Source: Novosphingobium sp.
GTDB lineage: Bacteria > Pseudomonadota > Alphaproteobacteria > Sphingomonadales > Sphingomonadaceae
Direction: 5' to 3'
Length of the DNA stretch: 33,188 nt
NCBI GenBank assembly: GCA_020853995.1
Contig: JADYXV010000259.1
Coordinates: forward strand, 1 to 33,188
Shown here: in pieces, positions 24,913 through 33,188 of the stretch
Numbering within the stretch: position 1 is the stretch's first letter
Layout: every line of letters begins with the position of its first letter
Position numbers and translations under genes: made by a program
Notes under the pieces: model-generated
What the model saw: only the letters and a program-made list of their open reading frames with translations
What the model was told of the DNA's origin: nothing
The model's database searches: none

Positions 24913-25200
24913 TCAGCCGATCACGCCGAGAACGTCCGATTCCTTCATGATCAGCAGGTCTTCGCCGCCAACCTTGACTTCGGTGCCGGACCACTTGCCG
25001 AACAGGACGCGGTCACCGACCTTGACGTCCATCGGGGTGATCGTGCCGTTTTCGGCGCGAGCGCCGGTGCCAACAGCGACGATTTCGCCCTCGGCTGGCT
25101 TTTCCTTGGCGCTGTCAGGAATGATGATCCCGCCAGCAGTCTTTTCCTCGGCTTCGACGCGGCGTACCAGCACGCGGTCGTGCAACGGACGGAATGACAT
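24913..25200 (-). CDS. groES: Co-chaperonin GroES (Hsp10)
   Basis: The 95-residue product starts MSFRPLHDRVLVRRVEAEEK, has the mobile loop that contacts GroEL (about 18-30, KTAGGIIIPDS) and ends SDVLGVI. The frame is open 14 codons further upstream, but ATG 25200 is preferred: it has GAGGGAG upstream and starts the standard family N-terminus, and the longer version would start inside the CIRCE element. Confidence 0.98.
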   Translation of the reverse strand: MSFRPLHDRVLVRRVEAEEKTAGGIIIPDSAKEKPAEGEIVAVGTGARAENGTITPMDVKVGDRVLFGKWSGTEVKVGGEDLLIMKESDVLGVIG

Positions 25201-25235
25201 GGGTTTCTCCCTCTTCCATACTAAAAAAATGGGGC

Positions 25236-25262
25236 TTGGCACTCTCAGGGCGAGAGTGCCAG
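25236..25262 (-). promoter_or_regulatory. CIRCE element (HrcA operator) of groESL
   Basis: TTGGCACTC (25236-25244), a 9-base spacer and GAGTGCCAG (25254-25262) match the CIRCE consensus TTAGCACTC-N9-GAGTGCTAA with one difference in the left arm and two in the right. It begins 7 bases after the -10 box, so it should cover the transcription start. HrcA bound here would repress groESL until heat shock. hrcA is not in the window. Confidence 0.94.
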
Positions 25263-25269
25263 CGAGCGG

Positions 25270-25298
25270 GATATGGGCGCGGGGTCAGGGGCCGTCAA
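25270..25298 (-). promoter_or_regulatory. Probable sigma-70 promoter of groESL
   Basis: On the minus strand TTGACG (25293-25298) and CATATC (25270-25275) are separated by 17 bases. The -35 is one base off consensus and the -10 is weak. The CIRCE element follows directly, as expected for HrcA-regulated promoters. Confidence 0.65.
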
Positions 25299-25341
25299 TG
25301 GGTATGGCCAAGATTCTTTTCAGGCTGATGAATGAATTTTT

Positions 25342-26733
25342 TCAGGCTGGCAGCAGGCCGAGCTTTTCCCGGTTTTTCCATCGCCACAGCATCAGCGTTG
25401 CCACAACGACCAAGCCTACCATCAAGCCGATCCACACGCCAAGTCCGCCCAGCGGCGAATAGAGACCGAGGCCCAAAGCCGTGCCGATGCCGGGAACCCA
25501 ATAGCCGAACAGCGCAAAGCCCATCGGCACGCGCGTGTCCTGAAGCCCGCGCAGGAGCGATGCGCCGACGGCTTGTGCGCCATCGAACAACTGGAAGGCA
25601 GCCGCGATCACCATGTACTGGATCGCAAGCCTCACCATCTCTGCATTTTGGGGTGCATCGGGATCAATATAGATGCGCAAGATCAGGCGCGGCGCAAACA
25701 GCATCACGCTGGCAGTCAGCACCATGAAGCCCATGCCCAGCACGACCGCGACAAGGCCCACCCGCGAAATCGCGGCGTTATCAGCAGCACCGAAGGCAAG
25801 GCCGACGCGGATCGTGGCCGCTTGCGCAACGCCGAACGGCACTTGAAACGCGATGGCTGCAAATTGCAGCGCCACGGTGTGTGCGGCCAGTTCCACTTCG
25901 CCGATGCGCCCCATCAGGAAAGCGGCACCATTGAACATGCCCGCCTCGGCAATGATCGTGGCAGTGATCGGCAGGCCTATGCGCATGACATCGGCAAAGC
26001 GTGTGCGTTCCATCTTCCACCACCGCCCCATCAGGCGATAGCGCCGCAAACGCCGGTCTGTACGGATGACGACAACATAGGCGATCAGCATCGCGCAAGT
26101 GGTGACCACGCTGGACACAGCAGAGCCGGTCAGGCCCATTTCCGGCATTCCCAGATTGCCGAATACGAACAGCCAATTGCCCAGTGCATTGACCACGACG
26201 GCCATGCCCGTAATCGCGGTGCCAATCGCGGGGCGGCCCATCGTGGCCACGAATGTACGCAGCAATGCCGCAAATGTCGCCGGGATGGCTGCCCACATCA
26301 GCACGCCAAGGAACGGCACGGCCAAGGCGATGACATTTTCCTGCTGGCCGGTAATGCGCATGAGCGGTTCGCCCAGCAGGCAAATGCCCATTGCCACAAT
26401 CGCGCCTAGCAAGCCCGCCAAGCCAGTCATACGCACCGTGCGGCGCACCTCGCGTACTGCATGGCGGCGCTGGCCCAATTCTGCCGCCACTAACGGCGCC
26501 GCAGCGCCGACCAGACCCGACAGGCTCCAGATCAGCAGGCCGAACAATGACACAGACAGCGAAGCGGCTGCCAAGGCAACCGGACCGAGCCTCGCCACAA
26601 ACACCACATCCACCGCGAAAACCGCCATTTGCAGCAAGTTTGCGCCCACCAGTGGCGCAGCGAGGCTAAGCATCGCGCGCAGTTCATCGGTGTAACGCAA
26701 GGGTGGCTTTTCAAACATCTGCAGTCGCGCCAT
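25342..26733 (-). CDS. MATE family multidrug/cation efflux transporter (NorM type)
   Basis: The 463-residue product has about 12 membrane helices in two matching halves. Each half begins with a MATE-type helix pair (LSLAAPLVGANLLQMAVFAV and IGLPITATIIAEAGMFNG). MATE proteins export cationic drugs or metabolites in exchange for Na+ or H+. The start may be M1 (26733) or M6 (26718). It lies upstream of groES on the same strand, with 141 bases including the CIRCE promoter between them, so they are separate units. It diverges from the sensor kinase at 26869. Confidence 0.93.
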   Translation of the reverse strand: MARLQMFEKPPLRYTDELRAMLSLAAPLVGANLLQMAVFAVDVVFVARLGPVALAAASLSVSLFGLLIWSLSGLVGAAAPLVAAELGQRRHAVREVRRTVRMTGLAGLLGAIVAMGICLLGEPLMRITGQQENVIALAVPFLGVLMWAAIPATFAALLRTFVATMGRPAIGTAITGMAVVVNALGNWLFVFGNLGMPEMGLTGSAVSSVVTTCAMLIAYVVVIRTDRRLRRYRLMGRWWKMERTRFADVMRIGLPITATIIAEAGMFNGAAFLMGRIGEVELAAHTVALQFAAIAFQVPFGVAQAATIRVGLAFGAADNAAISRVGLVAVVLGMGFMVLTASVMLFAPRLILRIYIDPDAPQNAEMVRLAIQYMVIAAAFQLFDGAQAVGASLLRGLQDTRVPMGFALFGYWVPGIGTALGLGLYSPLGGLGVWIGLMVGLVVVATLMLWRWKNREKLGLLPA

Positions 26734-26868
26734 AGGGCCGCTGGCCGCTTGTGGGAAGCCGCGTCAGCATCGGTTGGTTGTCATGTTCAAACCGCTTCTT
26801 TCATCACAAAACGTTTCCAGCCAATCACGTAGGTTGACCAAAGGACAAAGCAGTGACAGCTTTCGCGG

Positions 26869-28236
26869 ATGAGTGGCCTGACAGAACCGGCATTGCGTAG
26901 GCGCAAAACGACGACGCTGCGCCATAGGCCGAATCTGTCGCGGCTTGCAGTACGGGCGGCAACCTTGCTGCTGCTGCTGGCGGCCGTGCAGGCTGTGGCC
27001 AGCCTGTTGTTTTACAACGCGATAGACAAAGAGACCTTGCGCGAAGACCATGCGCGGCGGGTTGCCGAACTGTTGGTGGTGAGCCAGCGTATGTACGCAG
27101 TGGCTCCGGAAACGCTGGCACAAACCATGTCCACCGGTCACCTTGAAGTGGCGTTGTCTGCACAGCCCCATGTTGCGCCCGGACCGCCTGATCAGGCCGT
27201 TGGCGAAATCCGCGACCATATCCTGCATTGGGAACCGGAACTCGGCGAAGAAGCGCTTTTGTTGGGGATCGAACCTTCGCGGCGTGGCTATCGCGATCTG
27301 GTGGGGGCGATGCGACTGGCGGACGGACGCTGGCTCAACTTCCGGTCGCGCGATATCAGTTCAAGCTGGCCGATTGCCTTGCGGGCAACGGTGCTCACTC
27401 TGGTAACGGCAGGGCTGTGCCTTGCGCTGGCGCTGTGGTCGCTGCGGATCATGACGCGCCCGTTGCGCGAATTGACCGATGCTGCCGATGCGATCGGGCA
27501 GGGGAAATTTGTGCCGGTCCACGAAAGCGGACCTGACGACTTGCGCAGCCTTGCGCGCTCCATGAACGCCATGCAGGCGCGCATCGCCGCCATGCTCGAA
27601 GATCAGGCGCGCTCGTTTGAGGCGATCAGCCATGATCTGCGCACGCCGTTATCACGTGTGATGATAGCTGCCGACATGATCGATGATGACGAGATTGGCG
27701 GCCTGGTCCGTGACAGCACGCAGGAAATGGAAGCGATGCTGATGTCGCTCCAACAATACTTGCGCGCACAGCACTTGACCGCCGCGCCAGAGACGGTCGA
27801 TCTGGGCCTTGCCGTTGCGGATCTTTTGGGGGGCACTTTTCCGGGGCAGGCGCGGCTGGAAGTTCCTTCCGTCGCAATCGTTCAGACATATCGCGAGCCG
27901 CTTTTGCTCGTGCTGCGGGCCTTGGTTGAAAACGCCATCCACTACGGTGGATTTGCCGAGGTCAAAGTCATGCCCGATGCCGATGGGCGCTGGACAATCA
28001 CTGTCGAAGATACCGGGCCCGGCATTCCCGAAGACCAGTTCGAACGTATCCTTGCCCCGTTCTATCGCATTGATGAAGCCCGTGCGCGTGACACGGCGGG
28101 CTTTGGCCTGGGCATCCCGACTGCGCACCGGCTGCTTCAACGTTTCGGCGGCGGGCTTGCGTTCGGGCGGGCGGAAGGTGGCGGATTGTCCGTGCGTGTG
28201 ACTGTACCGGTTGCCCCAGCCGGAGTGACTGCCTGA
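26869..28236 (+). CDS. Membrane sensor histidine kinase (orphan)
   Basis: The 455-residue product has helices at about 29-50 and 169-191 with a periplasmic sensor between them, a HAMP linker (about 192-243), HisKA with H255 in AISHDLRTPLSR and an ATPase domain (ENAIHYGG, DTGPGIP, GFGLGIPTAHRLL). The layout resembles the EnvZ/RstB group, which pairs with OmpR-type regulators. No response regulator gene is adjacent on either side. ATG 26869 has weak ribosome-binding sequence, and no better start is seen. Confidence 0.92.
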   Translation: MSGLTEPALRRRKTTTLRHRPNLSRLAVRAATLLLLLAAVQAVASLLFYNAIDKETLREDHARRVAELLVVSQRMYAVAPETLAQTMSTGHLEVALSAQPHVAPGPPDQAVGEIRDHILHWEPELGEEALLLGIEPSRRGYRDLVGAMRLADGRWLNFRSRDISSSWPIALRATVLTLVTAGLCLALALWSLRIMTRPLRELTDAADAIGQGKFVPVHESGPDDLRSLARSMNAMQARIAAMLEDQARSFEAISHDLRTPLSRVMIAADMIDDDEIGGLVRDSTQEMEAMLMSLQQYLRAQHLTAAPETVDLGLAVADLLGGTFPGQARLEVPSVAIVQTYREPLLLVLRALVENAIHYGGFAEVKVMPDADGRWTITVEDTGPGIPEDQFERILAPFYRIDEARARDTAGFGLGIPTAHRLLQRFGGGLAFGRAEGGGLSVRVTVPVAPAGVTA

Positions 28237-28284
28237 AACGCGATCGGCCACGAACGCCAGACACGAAAAAAGGGCCCGGACACG

Positions 28285-28316
28285 AAAAAGGGCGGAGCCG
28301 AGGCCCCGCCCTTTCC
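28285..28316. terminator. Bidirectional terminator between the sensor kinase and rplL
   Basis: AAAGGGCGG (28287-28295) and CCGCCCTTT (28306-28314) form a perfect 9-bp stem with a 10-base loop. The minus strand continues with TTTCGTG, so it is best suited to end the rplJL transcript, 46 bases past the rplL stop; it can also serve the convergent kinase gene. Confidence 0.85.
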
Positions 28317-28359
28317 ATCCACGGGCGCTTCAAGACACCCGTGAAACTGGTAGAGAAGA

Positions 28360-28731
28360 TTACTTGATTTCGACGGTGCCGCCGGCTTCTTCGATCTTCT
28401 TCTTGATGTCTTCGGCTTCAGCCTTCGAAACGCCTTCCTTGATCGCCTTAGGAGCGGCTTCAACGAGGGCCTTGGCTTCGGTCAGGCCGAGCGAGGTGAT
28501 TGCGCGGACTTCCTTGATGACCTGGATCTTCTTGCCACCGTCACCGGTGAGGATCACGTCAAATTCGGTCTTCTCTTCAGCAGCTTCAGCAGCAGCGGCA
28601 GGAGCCGCAGCAACAGCAACAGCAGCAGCCGCGCTTACGCCCCATGCTTCTTCGAGAGCCTTGGCAAGGTCAGCGGCTTCAAGAACGGTCAGCTTCGACA
28701 GTTCGGCGACGAGATTGGCGATGTCAGCCAT
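28360..28731 (-). CDS. rplL: 50S ribosomal protein L7/L12 (bL12)
   Basis: The 123-residue product is the stalk protein that recruits GTPase factors to the ribosome. It has an N-terminal dimerisation region (about 1-30), an Ala-rich flexible hinge (about 33-53) and the factor-binding C-terminal domain (about 55-123, with KIQVIKEVRAITSLGLTEAK). AGGAGTG precedes the ATG. It follows rplJ by 63 bases that include a strong hairpin. Confidence 0.98.
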   Translation of the reverse strand: MADIANLVAELSKLTVLEAADLAKALEEAWGVSAAAAVAVAAAPAAAAEAAEEKTEFDVILTGDGGKKIQVIKEVRAITSLGLTEAKALVEAAPKAIKEGVSKAEAEDIKKKIEEAGGTVEIK

Positions 28732-28758
28732 GATAATTCACTCCTGATTTGTTTTGGT

Positions 28759-28777
28759 CCGACGGCAAAGCCGTCGG
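28759..28777 (-). promoter_or_regulatory. Hairpin between rplJ and rplL
   Basis: CCGACGGC (28759-28766) and GCCGTCGG (28770-28777) form a perfect 8-bp stem with a 3-base loop. On the minus strand it is followed by ACCAAAACAAATC, which has no T-run, so it is not a standard terminator. It may be an RNA-processing or stabilising structure that helps set the higher output of L12 relative to L10. Confidence 0.6.
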
Positions 28778-28794
28778 CGAGAAATCGAACAGTC

Positions 28795-29307
28795 TTATGC
28801 GGCTTCTTTGGCGTAAGCACCGAAGACGCGGGCCAGCTTGGCTGCCGGAGCAGTGGTAAGCTGGGCGATCTTCGTGGCCGGAGCCTGAATGAGGCCGATG
28901 AGCGTGCCGCGCAGTTCATCGAGGCTTGGCATCGTGGCAAGTGCCCGGATACCGGCTTCGTTGAGAACCTGCGAACCCATTGCACCGCCGACAATTTCAA
29001 TCTTGTCGGTGGTCTTGGCGAACTCGACCACTGCCTTGGCGGCAGCAACCGGATCGGCGGACGCCGCGATTGCGGTAGGACCAGTGAACAAGTCACCCAG
29101 ACCTTCGTAATCGGTGCCCGCGACGGCAAGCTTGGCAAGACTGTTCTTCGCAACCTTGTAGGTAGCACCCGCTTCACGGATCTTGTTACGCAGGACGGTG
29201 GACTGGGCCACTGTCATGCCGAGGTTGCGGGTGATAACCACCGCGCCGGCCTCGGAAAAGACGCCGTTAAGGAATGCGACCGATTCGGCTTTCTGCGAAC
29301 GATCCAT
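28795..29307 (-). CDS. rplJ: 50S ribosomal protein L10 (uL10)
   Basis: The 170-residue product forms the base of the ribosomal stalk and carries the L12 dimers. It starts MDRSQKAESVAFLNGVFSEA and ends in the helical L12-binding tail (KLARVFGAYAKEAA). The frame is open five codons further upstream (29322), but AAGGAG lies at 29314-29319, inside that extension and 6 bases before ATG 29307, so the shorter start is right. It heads the rplJL unit; rplK, rplA and rpoB are not upstream or downstream of it here. Confidence 0.97.
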   Translation of the reverse strand: MDRSQKAESVAFLNGVFSEAGAVVITRNLGMTVAQSTVLRNKIREAGATYKVAKNSLAKLAVAGTDYEGLGDLFTGPTAIAASADPVAAAKAVVEFAKTTDKIEIVGGAMGSQVLNEAGIRALATMPSLDELRGTLIGLIQAPATKIAQLTTAPAAKLARVFGAYAKEAA

Positions 29308-29611
29308 GCCTAACTCCTTCACTATGGCCGTGCAGGGATGATCCCGGACGGCCGGCTACGTTTGACGGTGCCCCAAAGAGCACCGGCGAGTCCGTTGACA
29401 AGGGAAGGAGGTGCGCTGCTTGAAAAAGCAGACGCTTGCGGCACTTGGCGTTTCTTCTCAGGAGCGATAGGGCCGTGAAAACTCATTTCCCCGCCTTGGC
29501 TGGACATTAAGTGCAAGCAAACCCTGCACACCAACTGTCTCGGACGGATGATCGACAAACCTCAAGAGGCCCACCGGTCTGGCGGGCCTCTGGCGGATTC
29601 GCGTCTTCAAG
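29308..29611 (-). promoter_or_regulatory. rplJ leader and promoter region
   Basis: This 304-base gap lies upstream of rplJ. Just before the rplJ binding site, 29326-29331 pairs with 29348-29353 around an inner GGG/CCC stem (29335-29337 and 29343-29345), a candidate site for L10 autoregulation. Another perfect hairpin, CTGCTT-GAAA-AAGCAG, is at 29416-29431. A weak promoter may be TTGGTG (29529-29534) with CTTAAT (29506-29511), 17 bases apart, on the minus strand. A terminator-like stem for the XRE unit occupies 29565-29591. No gene is seen. Confidence 0.45.
29565..29591 (-). terminator. Probable terminator of the XRE/DUF2975 unit
   Basis: AGAGGCCC (29565-29572) and GGGCCTCT (29584-29591) form a perfect 8-bp stem with an 11-base loop, 20 bases past the XRE stop. 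The minus strand continues TGAGGTTTGTC, only moderately T-rich. Confidence 0.6.
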
Positions 29612-29839
29612 TCAACCTTTTGCTGGGTCTGCTTCAGGTGCGAAGCCCAGTACGTCGCCTGGCTGGCAGTCCAGTTCACGGCAGATGGCTTCGAGGGTGG
29701 AAAAGCGGATGGCTTTGGCTTTGCCGGTTTTCAGGATCGAGACATTGGCAAGGGTGAGGTCAATCCGCTCGGCCAGTTCGGTCAGGGTCATGCGGCGCGC
29801 GTGGAGCAGGTCGTCAAGTTTGACATTGATCGGCATCAC
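29612..29839 (-). CDS. Cro/CI-type helix-turn-helix regulator (YozG-like)
   Basis: The 75-residue product is a minimal XRE-family DNA-binding domain. KLDDLLHARRMTLTELAERI leads into the helix-turn-helix, then NVSILKTGKAKAIRFSTLE and the family ending CRELDCQPGDVLGF. Such proteins are commonly encoded beside DUF2975 membrane proteins. It begins with adjacent GTG (29839) and ATG (29836) codons; the GTG overlaps the DUF2975 stop by 4 bases (GTGA). It is last in the unit and is a natural candidate to bind the palindromes at the unit's promoter. Confidence 0.92.
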   Translation of the reverse strand: MMPINVKLDDLLHARRMTLTELAERIDLTLANVSILKTGKAKAIRFSTLEAICRELDCQPGDVLGFAPEADPAKG

Positions 29840-30366
29840 ACGGTCCCTTCAAGGTCATCGCGCATCTGGGCGCCGGTTTTGAATACACGGGCGAGGATGA
29901 AAAGGACGAGCACCAGCAGCAGGCCATTGGCTGAAACGTCGGCGGTTACTTCCATGCTACCCATTTTCTCGGTGGCATTTTCGATCCACATCGCAACTGC
30001 CCCAATCGGGAGAGAGGCAAGCTGGATTGCAAGCGCCAGCCATGCCATGCCGCGTAACCTTCCGGCATTGTCCGGAGTGAACGGATCGCCCAGTTCAACG
30101 GTGCGCACGATGGCGCGGAGTTTTTCGGCGAACCGATAGCAGAGCATCAGCATCCCGGCGACGAGCGGCATCAGTAGCAGTATTCCCCAAAATGCCTCTG
30201 TCAGGGCACCATTCTCAACCAGCTTTGCGACAACCGCACTTTTCATCGCAAGCATCACCGCAGCGCCGATGCCGAGAGATACAATGCCGATGACAAACAT
30301 TGCCATTGTGAAAGTCAGCAGCGCTTTGGCGATGCCGAGGAGCGGATCGTTACGGAATGTGGACAT
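29836..30366 (-). CDS. DUF2975 four-helix membrane protein
   Basis: The 176-residue product has four predicted membrane helices (about 12-40, 58-77, 107-127 and 147-162). The conserved cytoplasmic segment GDPFTPDNAGRLRGMAW lies at 93-109, between helices 2 and 3, and marks DUF2975. The function of the family is not known; its steady pairing with small XRE regulators suggests signalling from the membrane to the regulator, which is inference. GGAGAAG precedes the ATG by 4 bases. It follows the small peptide gene by 24 bases. Confidence 0.9.
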   Translation of the reverse strand: MSTFRNDPLLGIAKALLTFTMAMFVIGIVSLGIGAAVMLAMKSAVVAKLVENGALTEAFWGILLLMPLVAGMLMLCYRFAEKLRAIVRTVELGDPFTPDNAGRLRGMAWLALAIQLASLPIGAVAMWIENATEKMGSMEVTADVSANGLLLVLVLFILARVFKTGAQMRDDLEGTV

Positions 30367-30390
30367 GGGTCTTCTCCTTTGTTCTGGCGA

Positions 30391-30543
30391 TCAGGCTGCA
30401 AGCGGGAGCGCGTAAGTGGCCGTGACCGGACCTTGCGCAGAGATGGATGTATCGCGCCCAACCCCGACCGGCGGCAGCCACAACATGGTGGCCAGCAGCA
30501 GCGAAAGGATCGCGGCAGTGGTCTGGTTCAGGGTACGGCACAT
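30391..30543 (-). CDS. Small exported or membrane peptide, unknown function
   Basis: The 50-residue product starts MCRTLNQTTAAILSLLLATM, has one hydrophobic stretch (about 8-25) that looks like a signal sequence or single helix, then LWLPPVGVG and a short polar tail. The frame is open to 30579, but ATG 30543 has GGAG 8 bases upstream and lies just past the promoter, so it is the likely start. It is first in the peptide-DUF2975-XRE unit. The good binding site, promoter and tight spacing make a real gene likely. It could be a signal peptide-derived ligand, a small membrane partner of DUF2975, or a leader. Confidence 0.7.
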   Translation of the reverse strand: MCRTLNQTTAAILSLLLATMLWLPPVGVGRDTSISAQGPVTATYALPLAA

Positions 30544-30564
30544 TGATCGTTCTCCGATATGGTC

Positions 30565-30576
30565 AATATCGATATT
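30565..30576. promoter_or_regulatory. 12-bp perfect palindrome (candidate operator 2)
   Basis: AATATCGATATT is perfectly self-complementary and lies directly downstream of the -10 box of the small-peptide promoter, over the expected transcription start. It shares the TATCG/CGATA core with the larger palindrome at 30596-30626, so both may bind the same regulator. Confidence 0.55.
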
Positions 30577-30604
30577 CAATAAGTTCGATTCGTCTTATCG
30601 TCAA
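30576..30604 (-). promoter_or_regulatory. Promoter of the peptide-DUF2975-XRE unit
   Basis: On the minus strand TTGACG (30599-30604) and TATTGA (30576-30581) are 17 bases apart in a markedly AT-rich stretch. The -35 is one base off consensus and lies inside the 31-bp palindrome. Confidence 0.65.
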
Positions 30605-30626
30605 TCAATAATATTGATAAACGATA
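30596..30626. promoter_or_regulatory. 31-bp near-perfect palindrome over the -35 box (candidate operator 1)
   Basis: Centred on A30611, 13 of the 15 base pairs of this 31-base segment are complementary. The inner part is TCAATAATATTGA and the outer arms are TATCGT and ACGATA. The -35 box of the leftward promoter lies within it, the classic place for repressor binding. CGATATGGT also occurs as a direct repeat at 30555-30563 and 30622-30630, bracketing the control region. Confidence 0.65.
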
Positions 30627-30930
30627 TGGTGCCGATTTGAGGTGCGGTGCCGGCGCGGAAATTCGCAACGACGCTTTGACTTGAGCGGGGGTGAGGCCTA
30701 TACGCCGCCTCTGTCCTCGCTTCGAGCAAGGCCGTCCCATGCGCAGGGGAGGGCCACGGAAGGAAGCGGCCGGGCAATCCATCTGACGCAAAAGGCTGCG
30801 GGCCATAATCTCCGTTTTTTGGGTGATGGTGCGCTGTGCGGCCTTTTATCGTTTGGTGGCGCCACACGCTGCGCGTGGCAGATTTCCGCCGGTTTTCCGG
30901 CATAGTACTTGAAAGAGGCTCGTAACCTTC
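30627..30930 (+). promoter_or_regulatory. rpoB promoter and long leader
   Basis: TTGACT (30676-30681) and TATACG (30699-30704), 17 bases apart, make a good sigma-70 promoter facing rpoB, leaving an untranslated leader of about 220 bases. The leader has GC-rich stems, among them 30861-30879 and a 5-bp GCCGG/CCGGC stem with a TTTT loop at 30888-30901, close to the start codon. I recognise no riboswitch and no gene. AGAGG at about 30914 is the likely ribosome-binding site. Confidence 0.55.

Positions 30931-33188
<2,258 letters not shown>

Noticed and set aside
23220..25262. groESL as something unusual
   Set aside because: Standard gene pair with standard CIRCE control; nothing novel.
28795..29322. 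Longer rplJ starting at 29322
   Set aside because: The extra codons are the ribosome-binding site itself (AAGGAG); the family N-terminus begins at ATG 29307.

Overview
This window looks like ordinary chromosome of a Sphingomonadales alphaproteobacterium, most like Novosphingobium or a close relative. The evidence is a moderately high GC content, the order nadD-rsfS-rlmH-envC-ctpA-dsbB-coq7, a DUF1153/SciP cell-cycle regulator, a CIRCE-controlled groESL operon, an alphaproteobacterial RpoB, and several small proteins whose look I associate with sphingomonads. The genus is an inference from gene content and sequence style; no database was searched. I see no rRNA or tRNA gene, CRISPR array, insertion sequence, phage gene or integrase.

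Layout. 1-5672 (+): the end of nadD, rsfS, rlmH, an EnvC-like murein hydrolase activator, an S41 protease, DsbB, the ubiquinone hydroxylase Coq7 and a secreted protein of unknown function. 5820-8600 (-): dnaJ-like, yihY/brkB and fabI, read in that order with overlapping ends. 8810-11251 (+): pdxH, a cation-diffusion transporter and a PhzF-type enzyme. 11248-12372 (-): a lipoprotein-type serine hydrolase; a small cysteine-rich anchored protein diverges from it. 12783-13931 (-): mnmA. 14083-14729 (+): a small unknown protein and sciP, closed by a strong terminator. 15110-21349 (+): an RND pump (adaptor plus permease) running by 4-base overlaps into a DUF445 membrane protein and a GNAT acetyltransferase. 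21346-26733 (-): a hybrid histidine kinase, groEL, groES and a MATE transporter. 26869-28236 (+): an orphan sensor kinase. 28360-29307 (-): rplL and rplJ. 29612-30543 (-): a three-gene unit of a small exported peptide, a DUF2975 membrane protein and a Cro/CI-type regulator. 30931-end (+): rpoB, cut by the window edge.

Most of the window is housekeeping. The parts that deserve a second look are: (a) the peptide/DUF2975/XRE unit lying between rplJL and rpoB, whose promoter carries a 31-bp near-perfect palindrome over the -35 and a 12-bp perfect palindrome just past the -10; (b) the separation and opposite orientation of rplJL and rpoB; (c) two copies of a long hairpin repeat built around a GCAGAGRCGC-type core; (d) two convergent gene pairs whose stop codons share one CTAG; (e) the unbroken RND-DUF445-GNAT chain; and (f) the unknown protein encoded directly before sciP. 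I found no clear new defence or mobile system. Item (a) is the best candidate for an undescribed regulatory module.
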